Assembly (NCBI GenBank): GCA_021846145.1
Contig: JAJZCJ010000020.1
Coordinates: 1 to 20,377 of the forward strand
DNA: 20,377 nucleotides
Direction of reading: 5' to 3'
DNA from: Bacillota bacterium
GTDB taxonomy: Bacteria > Bacillota > Bacilli > Alicyclobacillales > SLC66
Below are positions 4,959 to 11,479 of the stretch, piece after piece; positions within the stretch are counted from its first letter, which is position 1, and every line of letters starts with the position of its first letter. The notes below the pieces were generated by a model, which saw only the letters and a program-made list of their open reading frames with translations, ran no database searches and was not told the origin of the DNA. The translations under genes and the position numbers were made by a program.

Positions 4959-6640
4959 CTATCATCATGGATCATGTGTCAGTGACGACAAAAACTTCCC
5001 CTGTAAAAGAAATCCTGAAGGATATAAATTGTACTTTTGAAAACGGGACCATCACGTTGGTAATAGGCAAAACGGGCTCCGGAAAAACTACATTGTTAGA
5101 TGTAGTAGCAGGCCTAACTACGATCAAGTCAGGAACGGTGTGGTTTGACAAACAGCCGATGTGGCAAAAAAAGCGCCTCATTGACGCAGTCAGGTTAAAG
5201 ACAGGCTATGTGTTTCAATACCCTGAACATCATTTATTTGCCCGTACCGTCAAAAGCGAATTTGACTATTCATTAAAACCCTTTCGCCTTCCCAAAGAAG
5301 CGGTCACGGCGCGCACGATGTCTGCGATGCACACCGTCAATTTAGCATCAGAGCTGCTTGTTCAATCTCCATTACTGTTAAGCAGCGGACAAAAGCGCCG
5401 CGTGTCACTGGGAAGCACGTTTGCAACACAACCGGAGTGGTTATTTTTAGATGAACCCACCTCAGGGTTAGACCCTGCAGCGGTGCAAACGTTGATTGCT
5501 TTTTTTAAATCATGGAAAACGACAGCGAAAGGTGGGATGGTCATTGCCACCCACGATCTTGATGCTTTTTTCCCCTTAGCTGACAAGATCCTAGTAATGC
5601 ACAAAGGGAGCCTACTTGCTAGTCTTACACCTGATGAGTTGTGTGCAAATGCGGACATATTACGACAAGCGGAGGTGGGATTTCCGATCGCCGTCGAAGT
5701 GGCCGTATTATTGAATGAGCAAGGCATGAGCGCACCAATGGGATGTGTGTCCGCAAAAGCCATGGCCACCGCGATCACAAGCCCAACCATTGGGCTACCA
5801 CCACGTGAAGGACAATTACAGCATCACCAACAAGCACTCACGACAAGTGACTCAGATGACTCATCTTTAGATGTGGAACCTCAATTGAACAATCACGTAA
5901 TCCAAAATCTCGATCCCCGAGCAAAATGGCTGTTCTACATTTTGTTCTCGATCGGAATATTCGTTCAATCTTCATGGGCTGGTTTGCTATTTGCCTCCTT
6001 CATAGCAGTGGTAATTGTGAAAATTGCAAAAGTTACTTTTGCGGATTTTAAAAAAATTCTTATCCCTTTTGTGGCCTTTACCGTAATCTCGGTAGGATTG
6101 TCTGGACTCGTGATGGTATTTAAGTCAGTTCATTTTATTAACATTGGTTTTTCGCTAGCGCATGCACTAACCACATTGCAACAGCTATTTAAAATATTTC
6201 TGATTATGATGCTTGGGATTTTACTCCCCTTAACGACCAGTCATATGAAAATTAAAAAAGGGCTTGAACAGTCATTATCACTGCTACCAGGCATGAAACA
6301 TACAGCAGAAGCAGTGGCGTTAACGGCAGCACTGATATTGCGGTTTATTCCCATGATCATGAGAGAAGTTACTCGTTTTTCCAAAATCGTGAGAGCACGT
6401 GGAAAATCCCGCGCGAAACTAGGGAACATTCGCATTCAAGACCTACACGTTGTCATGATTCCGCTATTATTAGCCGTTTTTCAATTGGCAGACAACCTAT
6501 CATTAGCCATGGAGGTCAGAGGCTACCGCAAGATCGGTGGAACTCGCACCTCTTGTATCCAACTTAAAATGAACTCCAAGGATACCGTGGCAATCTTCAT
6601 CGGGTTCATATTGACACTCTCACTTTTTTTCATCAAATAA
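4955..6640 (+). CDS. EcfA2-EcfT fusion: ECF ATPase joined to transmembrane component
   Basis: A 561-residue protein that joins two subunits usually encoded separately. Residues 1-230 are an EcfA ATPase: Walker A GKTGSGKTT (38-46), Q-loop VFQYPEHHLFARTV (86-99), signature LSSGQ (142-146), Walker B LFLDEP (163-168) and H-loop THDLD (199-203). Residues about 235-312 form a linker with a polar Gln/Ser/Asp-rich end. Residues about 315-561 are EcfT: several transmembrane helices and the two coupling motifs, ARG (481-483) and VRG (521-523), that contact the ATPases. The gene overlaps ecfA1 by four bases and the frame is intact through the junction. It would form a group-I-like dedicated biotin ECF transporter with EcfA1 and BioY. 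Use by other S components cannot be excluded. Confidence 0.9.
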   Translation: MTIIMDHVSVTTKTSPVKEILKDINCTFENGTITLVIGKTGSGKTTLLDVVAGLTTIKSGTVWFDKQPMWQKKRLIDAVRLKTGYVFQYPEHHLFARTVKSEFDYSLKPFRLPKEAVTARTMSAMHTVNLASELLVQSPLLLSSGQKRRVSLGSTFATQPEWLFLDEPTSGLDPAAVQTLIAFFKSWKTTAKGGMVIATHDLDAFFPLADKILVMHKGSLLASLTPDELCANADILRQAEVGFPIAVEVAVLLNEQGMSAPMGCVSAKAMATAITSPTIGLPPREGQLQHHQQALTTSDSDDSSLDVEPQLNNHVIQNLDPRAKWLFYILFSIGIFVQSSWAGLLFASFIAVVIVKIAKVTFADFKKILIPFVAFTVISVGLSGLVMVFKSVHFINIGFSLAHALTTLQQLFKIFLIMMLGILLPLTTSHMKIKKGLEQSLSLLPGMKHTAEAVALTAALILRFIPMIMREVTRFSKIVRARGKSRAKLGNIRIQDLHVVMIPLLLAVFQLADNLSLAMEVRGYRKIGGTRTSCIQLKMNSKDTVAIFIGFILTLSLFFIK

Positions 6641-6649
6641 TCATTTTCC

Positions 6650-7390
6650 CTAGCGAACGCCCGCATAACCATCAGGATCTTCGAGGTTACTTTGATGATT
6701 TTTATATTCTAGCCAGCGATCCCTACCCCTGGTTCTCCATTTTTGATCAGCCGCTTTGTCCATGAACAAGTGGCTGAACCAAATGCGAGTCTTTTCCCAC
6801 TGCTCTAAACGCCCAAAAAGTTCACCGATAATGTACATCAATTTTGCATCAGGCATGACCTCTTCATCGTAGTCCTGTGTTTCATACATATTCACGTAAA
6901 GCGTCACCGCATATTCAAGAAACCGCTTTTCTTCCGCTTTCCTGCTCTGGTATCTGTATAACCAAGCAATGCGCAGCGCTAAATTCGCTTGAATCAATAG
7001 CTTTTCACGTAAAATTCGACTAGACAAAAAAGCCAGTTCATAACTGCGCAAGGCATCGTCCCACGACCGCTCATCACACAATTGCGGACTACGGATTTTG
7101 GTAAGATACTCTTTCTCTAGATTTTCGCGAAGTACAGGAATGATGGGAGAAAACGAATCGGTAAAAGCTAATCCACAATGCGGACAAACGTTAACGTCAT
7201 AATAAATGGGATTTTCCTTTAAATAATGAGGGCAAAAATCGGTGTCTACCGTCTGCATTCTGACGCTGTTCACTCTCATTCTCTTCGTTTTAAACGATTG
7301 CCCACAATTGATACATTTTATCACTTTGTCATATAACAAATCTGCCAACTTATTCGCCTCATTTTCTTGTTCAATCATTATATCTAGCAT
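6650..7390 (-). CDS. DUF2225 zinc-finger-like protein
   Basis: A 246-residue soluble protein. The N-terminus has CINC (26-29), C53 in DTDFCPHY, and CPHC (69-72), the Cys set expected of DUF2225 and likely a zinc site. Residues about 95-235 are helical and TPR-like (LALRIAWLYRYQ, then a GELFGRLEQWEKTRIWF stretch). The molecular role of the family is not known. The ATG at 7390 has a modest SD (GGAAG, 6 bases). It starts 32 bases after the histidine kinase stop, so it is the third gene of the response regulator/kinase operon. It meets the ECF fusion gene head-on with 9 bases between stops and no visible terminator. Confidence 0.8.
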   Translation of the reverse strand: MLDIMIEQENEANKLADLLYDKVIKCINCGQSFKTKRMRVNSVRMQTVDTDFCPHYLKENPIYYDVNVCPHCGLAFTDSFSPIIPVLRENLEKEYLTKIRSPQLCDERSWDDALRSYELAFLSSRILREKLLIQANLALRIAWLYRYQSRKAEEKRFLEYAVTLYVNMYETQDYDEEVMPDAKLMYIIGELFGRLEQWEKTRIWFSHLFMDKAADQKWRTRGRDRWLEYKNHQSNLEDPDGYAGVR

Positions 7391-7422
7391 ATCAGACTTC
7401 CACTAAAAATTAAAAACCTTCG

Positions 7423-8703
7423 CTAAAATACAACCATAAATATGCTGCCTTCACCCTTTGCGCTCTGAACACTAATTTTTCCGCCATGCATCTCGACAAT
7501 CCATTTTGCGATCGACAGTCCTAACCCAGTACCACCGCTCTCCCGCTTACGCGCTTGATCCGCGCGATAAAAACGATCAAAGGCATGGGTCATTTCTTCT
7601 CGATCCATGCCGATTCCAGTATCTTTCACCCGCAGTACCGTGTGGTGCCGTTGAACGTATGAAGTGATGGTAATTTGGCCACCTTCAAGCGTGTATTTTA
7701 AAGCGTTATCGATCAAGATGATCAGCAGTTGGCGCAACCTAGCCTGATCACCTTTTACAGGATCATTTGGCAATCCCGCTTTAGTATCCGGTTCATATCG
7801 TAGTTGGATTTTTTTATCCTCGGCAAGGGGCGTGAATAAATCGACGACCTCTGTGATTACACTTGGCAAATCAACTTCTGTCAATTCTAATACGGTTTCA
7901 TGTCCATCTGAGCGGGCGAGCGTTAGCAAATCTGCTGTCAATCGCGTCAATCTACGCGCTTCTGCTTTGGCATTGCTGACCCACTCAAGCACCTCTACAT
8001 CCGCGTTGTCTCCATGACTAAGCGCCAAATCAAGATTGGCTTGAATAATCGCAAGCGGTGTCCGCAATTCATGAGAGGCGTCGGCAACAAATCGCTGTTG
8101 CGAAATCCACGATTTTTTAATCGGTCGAAGCGCGCGGCCTGAAACGTAATAACCAACAAACAACGCCACCACAAACCCGATCAAACCCATGCTCACAAAC
8201 ACTTGCCAAAATTTTTGCAACACCTGTACTTGAGGAGAAATATCGACTCCCAATTGCAAAAGACCTACTGTCTCACCTTTTTGATTTTGCATTGGCACCA
8301 TAATTAAACGCAAATGATTCCCTGTTGTAGGATCGTACCAAGACTGAAATTGCATCTTATCATATATAGCAGCCACGAAAGGAGCAGATTTTGCCAGCCC
8401 CATGTCATTGGTAGCTACTATTTGCCCATTTTTTAATCGTATGTCCACAAGAAAAATTGGATGCCCTAGATGTGGGGGGAAATGATCCCCTGGCAATACA
8501 TTAGTTTGCGGCTGGTTGATGGCTAAGTTAAGGAGATTCGGATGTTGCAAAAATCCGAGGGCTCCTGCTTTTAAGGATCGATCTACCTGACCAATGGTCA
8601 ACGTATTGACAACCGCACCTGCTACCATCGATAACAACGCATACAGTGCGATAAGAAGAGCTGCTAGCAACACCGTTAGCTTAATCCTTGTTTTTGTAAA
8701 CAC
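7423..8703 (-). CDS. membrane sensor histidine kinase
   Basis: A 426-residue two-component kinase. Transmembrane helix 1 is at about 9-32, an extracellular sensor at about 33-164, and helix 2 at about 166-187. The H-box is DASHELRTPL with His211, the N-box LIDNALKYT (330-338), the G1 box DTGIGM (361-366), the F box FDRFYRAD, and the G2 box GGTGLGLSIAK. Only about 20 residues separate helix 2 from the H-box helix, too few for a full HAMP domain. The start is GTG at 8703 with SD GAAGGA 8 bases away; it begins one base after the response regulator stop. The partner is the adjacent regulator. The sensed signal cannot be told from the sequence. Confidence 0.93.
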   Translation of the reverse strand: MFTKTRIKLTVLLAALLIALYALLSMVAGAVVNTLTIGQVDRSLKAGALGFLQHPNLLNLAINQPQTNVLPGDHFPPHLGHPIFLVDIRLKNGQIVATNDMGLAKSAPFVAAIYDKMQFQSWYDPTTGNHLRLIMVPMQNQKGETVGLLQLGVDISPQVQVLQKFWQVFVSMGLIGFVVALFVGYYVSGRALRPIKKSWISQQRFVADASHELRTPLAIIQANLDLALSHGDNADVEVLEWVSNAKAEARRLTRLTADLLTLARSDGHETVLELTEVDLPSVITEVVDLFTPLAEDKKIQLRYEPDTKAGLPNDPVKGDQARLRQLLIILIDNALKYTLEGGQITITSYVQRHHTVLRVKDTGIGMDREEMTHAFDRFYRADQARKRESGGTGLGLSIAKWIVEMHGGKISVQSAKGEGSIFMVVF

Positions 8704-8704
8704 G

Positions 8705-9391
8705 TCATGCGTCCTTCAGGCGATATCCCACACCCCGCACCGTTTCTATCACCGGACTAGCAGCCACTGTCGTATCGGCAATAAGCAACTGAATTTTTTT
8801 GCGAAGAAAGTGGACATATGATTCCACCACATTAATATCCATGTCTAACCCCCATACGCGATCCAAAATCAGTTCTTTCGGCAAAATTCGATTGGGATTT
8901 CGCAAAAACAATTCCAACAATTGAAATTCTTTCGGTGTCAGCGTTAGTACTTGCCCTTCAAAATACACCGTTCTTGCAATGAGATCCAATCGAAATCGCC
9001 CAGATTCAAGCTCATTGACACCAATCAAATCTCCAGATCTTCTTGTCAACGCGCGCACCCTAGCCAGTAATTCTTGAGTGGCAAACGGTTTAACTAGATA
9101 GTCATCTGCACCACTATCAAGTCCCTCTACGCGATCTGTCACCGAGTCTTTAGCGGTTAAAAATAAAATAGGCGTAGAATCTCCTTCTTGTCGTAATTGC
9201 TGCACCAGTTCATACCCTGTAAGATACGGCAGCATCACATCCACAATCAGTAAATCATAAGCATTTTCTAATGCCTTGTGCAAGCCTTCTGAACCATCTT
9301 CGGCGGTATCTACGTTGTAGTTCTGATCTTTCAATAATTGTTCTAACGCCTGTAACAAGCGCCTTTCATCATCAATAATAAGAATACGCAA
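8705..9391 (-). CDS. OmpR/PhoB-family response regulator
   Basis: About 228 residues: a receiver domain with acidic pair D7/D8, phospho-acceptor D51 (LLIVDVMLP), T79 and K101 (LVKPFA), then a winged-helix DNA-binding domain (about 130-225: LTPKEFQLLELFL, VVESYVHFLRKKI and an ETVRGVGYRL end). The frame opens at a TTG at 9433. However, a strong SD, AGAAGGTG, lies 9 bases before the TTG at 9391, giving the classic MRILIIDDE start, which is preferred. It is the first gene of the operon with the kinase and DUF2225 gene, and is divergent from the antiporter gene across about 135 bases. A weak TTTACA -35-like element lies on this strand upstream. Confidence 0.93.
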   Translation of the reverse strand: MRILIIDDERRLLQALEQLLKDQNYNVDTAEDGSEGLHKALENAYDLLIVDVMLPYLTGYELVQQLRQEGDSTPILFLTAKDSVTDRVEGLDSGADDYLVKPFATQELLARVRALTRRSGDLIGVNELESGRFRLDLIARTVYFEGQVLTLTPKEFQLLELFLRNPNRILPKELILDRVWGLDMDINVVESYVHFLRKKIQLLIADTTVAASPVIETVRGVGYRLKDA

Positions 9392-9490
9392 AGTGATAGA
9401 CACCTTCTCATTCATTGTCCTGTATAAAGACAAACCCAGTCTGTTTTATGATAACTATTAATTCTGTAAATCGGCTTGATGGCGAACTAG

Positions 9491-9519
9491 TTGACAAGCT
9501 ATTTTCAGTACTGTAATTT
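9491..9519 (+). promoter_or_regulatory. promoter of the antiporter gene
   Basis: A perfect -35, TTGACA (9491-9496), with a 17-base spacer to TAATTT (9514-9519), or 15 bases to TGTAAT (9512-9517, 5 of 6 to consensus). Either -10 places the RNA start at about 9524-9527, that is, at or within three bases of the ATG at 9527. The TTG of this -35 can be mistaken for a start codon of the gene. Confidence 0.55.
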
Positions 9520-9526
9520 TTTTATC

Positions 9527-10993
9527 ATGGGTCATACTTATTACTCTCTATTTTTCGTTACGATTGCCGCATTGGTCAGCCCTTGGATAGGCACCCGGAT
9601 GTTTCGCAGTTACATCCCTTCGATAGCGATTGAGATTGTACTTGGAATCCTTTTTGGACCAAGTTTGCTTCACTTTGCATCATCCACATCCTTCATTCAC
9701 TTTTTGGCTGAATTTGGTTTCTCATACTTAATGTTCATTTCAGGGCTCGAACTAGACTTTGACTTACTGCTGGGGAGAAATTCTGTTTTGTCCCAAGAAA
9801 AGCACCCTACTTGGATAAAAGGCTTGCTTTTCTTCCTATTCAACTTTACGATTTCATTGCTAATCGCTTATCTATTATATTATGCTCACCTGATCCAGCA
9901 TCCACTGATTGTCGCGTTAATCATCAGCACCACTTCTATCGGGGTAATTCTGCCTGCCTTAAAAGAAAAAGGGTGGTTAGCCTCCCCATACGGTCAATCG
10001 ATCCTAATATACAGCTTAGCGATCGATATTGGCACGTTGTTTTTGATCACTGGTGTCGTGACCGTCCACGTTACAGGGAATGCGCTCAGTTTATTCTTGA
10101 TAATCGGTGTCATTTTGTTGTTTATCATTGTCTATTTGCTGCTTAAATTTTTCATGCGCTTTAAGGGTTGGGGGATGTTGGAAAGCGCCACTTCGGAAAT
10201 GGGGATGCGTGGATCTTTTGCGTTGATTTTGCTATTTCTCGCCTTTTCAGAAACACTGGGTACCGAAGTGGTAGTGGGCGCTTTTTTGGCTGGTGCCATG
10301 ATCTCGTTACTTACCAATGAACGAAATTCCCTGCTAGTGCGCAAACTGAACACAATTGGCTACGGATTTCTAATTCCAGTTTTCTTTGTCAATGTGGGGC
10401 TAACTTTCAATATCAGTAAATTACACACTTCGATCAGTTACTGGGTGATCTTAGGCATCATTCTAGTCATGATGTATGCCAACAAACTGTTGGTAGGCAT
10501 CTGGTTTTTTCGCAATTTCCCTTATCGGCAACGAATGGCTGCCAGTTTATTAATGACATCTGGACTTAGCCTGATTATTGCCATCAGCCAGATCGCACTC
10601 AATACTGGCATGATTTCTGCTGCAGAAGCCACCAGCTATACGGTGCTTGCCATCGTCACCAGTATCACTTCCCCGGCACTATTTTCGCGTCTTTTAAGCA
10701 AGGTAGCGGTTCCCTCACCTGATGAAACACATGAAATTCCCAACTTGACCATTGATAGCAGAACACTTCCGTCAGGTTGGGTGATCGATCAGATCACGAT
10801 AAATTCAAAAAAAGTGAATGGTCTTTCCCTACGCAGTTTGCGTCTACCCGCTGATGTGCTTTTTATTTCCATTGAACGTGGCGATGAACGCATTGTGCCC
10901 CGCGGACATTCCACACTAGAGCAATCTGACGTGGTGCACGTGCTTGGCGATCCCATGTCTATCGCCAAGGTGCGCCGCATTTTTAAAAACTAA
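9527..10993 (+). CDS. CPA2-family cation:proton antiporter with RCK_C domain
   Basis: About 488 residues. The first roughly 390 are very hydrophobic, with about 11-13 helices, and carry CPA2 (KefB/NapA-like) landmarks: EIVLGILFGPSLL, FGFSYLMFISGLELDFDLL, the TEVVVGAFLAGAMIS helix, and a VNVGLTFN segment. The C-terminal 80 residues are a lone RCK_C (TrkA-C) domain: VNGLSLRSLRLPADVLFISI, then RGDERIVPRGHSTLEQSDVVHVLG. No RCK_N nucleotide-binding domain is present. Likely role: K+ or Na+ exchange for H+, for pH or ion homeostasis. The frame extends upstream to a TTG at 9491, but that is a promoter -35. The ATG at 9527 has no SD and lies at the predicted RNA start. Confidence 0.88.
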   Translation: MGHTYYSLFFVTIAALVSPWIGTRMFRSYIPSIAIEIVLGILFGPSLLHFASSTSFIHFLAEFGFSYLMFISGLELDFDLLLGRNSVLSQEKHPTWIKGLLFFLFNFTISLLIAYLLYYAHLIQHPLIVALIISTTSIGVILPALKEKGWLASPYGQSILIYSLAIDIGTLFLITGVVTVHVTGNALSLFLIIGVILLFIIVYLLLKFFMRFKGWGMLESATSEMGMRGSFALILLFLAFSETLGTEVVVGAFLAGAMISLLTNERNSLLVRKLNTIGYGFLIPVFFVNVGLTFNISKLHTSISYWVILGIILVMMYANKLLVGIWFFRNFPYRQRMAASLLMTSGLSLIIAISQIALNTGMISAAEATSYTVLAIVTSITSPALFSRLLSKVAVPSPDETHEIPNLTIDSRTLPSGWVIDQITINSKKVNGLSLRSLRLPADVLFISIERGDERIVPRGHSTLEQSDVVHVLGDPMSIAKVRRIFKN

Positions 10994-11077
10994 ATTCTTT
11001 GACCCATAGACGTTTGTCGACACCACTGCTGCGCAGATTCCGTATTGTTCATTATCAAATGATGGAGGTGTGTTGCG

Positions 11078-11185
11078 ATGTATGGAGCATTTGGCGGTTA
11101 CACACGTTGGGCAGTCGTGTTTTTGATCATCTTTGTCCTGTTCTTCTTGCTTGTCCCAGGTTTGGGCGGCGGATATAGCGGCTGA
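11078..11185 (+). CDS. 35-residue YjcZ-like small membrane protein, copy 1
   Basis: ATG at 11078 lies 7 bases after a near-perfect SD, GGAGGTG (11064-11070). The product is a Gly/aromatic head (MYGAFGGYTRWA), one transmembrane helix (VVFLIIFVLFFLLVPG) and a Gly-rich tail (GGGYSG). This is the build of the YjcZ/YtzL-type micro-proteins of spore formers, several of which are found in spores, but the family call is by resemblance only. It lies 84 bases after the antiporter stop and 38 bases before a clear paralogue. Confidence 0.75.
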   Translation: MYGAFGGYTRWAVVFLIIFVLFFLLVPGLGGGYSG

Positions 11186-11223
11186 TTGTAATGCAATAGT
11201 AAAATGGAGGGGTGACCGTCATC

Positions 11224-11349
11224 ATGATTGATGGAGCATACGGTGGATTATCACGTTGGGCTATCGTGTTTCTGATTATCTTCGTTTTGTTCTTGCTACT
11301 AATTCCTTATGGAACAAAAGAAGTCTGTACGACCGTCCCCATTTACTAA
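11224..11349 (+). CDS. 41-residue YjcZ-like small membrane protein, copy 2
   Basis: A paralogue of the gene just upstream. The head and helix nearly match (GAYGGLSRWAIVFLIIFVLF against GAFGGYTRWAVVFLIIFVLF), but the tail is different (PYGTKEVCTTVPIY) and includes a Cys. The SD-like GAGGGGTG (11207-11214) is 9 bases before the ATG at 11224. A GTG at 11212 is in frame but sits inside the SD. The pair is best read as a tandem duplication with tail divergence, probably in one transcript that ends near the hairpin at 11356. Confidence 0.72.
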   Translation: MIDGAYGGLSRWAIVFLIIFVLFLLLIPYGTKEVCTTVPIY

Positions 11350-11355
11350 TGAGTC

Positions 11356-11391
11356 ACGTGGGCAGATCGATTCTTACGCATCTGCCCACGT
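11356..11391 (+). terminator. perfect 12-bp hairpin after the micro-protein genes, no U-tract
   Basis: ACGTGGGCAGAT (11356-11367), a 12-base loop, then ATCTGCCCACGT (11380-11391). The stem is perfect, but the downstream sequence is TAAAAATAAG rather than a T-run. Its position 6 bases after the last small gene suggests a transcript end or RNA-stabilising structure. It does not match the c-di-GMP riboswitch pattern. Confidence 0.6.
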
Positions 11392-11421
11392 TAAAAATAA
11401 GTAAAAATTTCTAAATAAATA

Positions 11422-11430
11422 TGGTAGAAT
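11422..11430 (+). promoter_or_regulatory. extended -10 promoter of the GGDEF-EAL gene
   Basis: TGGTAGAAT matches TGnTATAAT with one mismatch and lies in an A/T-rich stretch with no good -35. A start near 11437 leaves a leader of about 43 bases. An imperfect dyad (GTAGAATTA, then TAACTCTAC, 11424-11444) spans the -10 and predicted start. Confidence 0.5.
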
Positions 11431-11479
11431 TATTTTAACTCTACAAGTTGTCGAAATTGGTGCTATAGAGGGTGTATTA

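Noticed and set aside
6641..6649. Terminator between the ECF fusion gene and the DUF2225 gene
   Set aside because: Only 9 bases separate the stops and no hairpin could be found around them.
11350..11479. c-di-GMP (GEMM) riboswitch upstream of the GGDEF-EAL gene
   Set aside because: Looked for the conserved core and paired elements; only a simple hairpin and an extended -10 are present.
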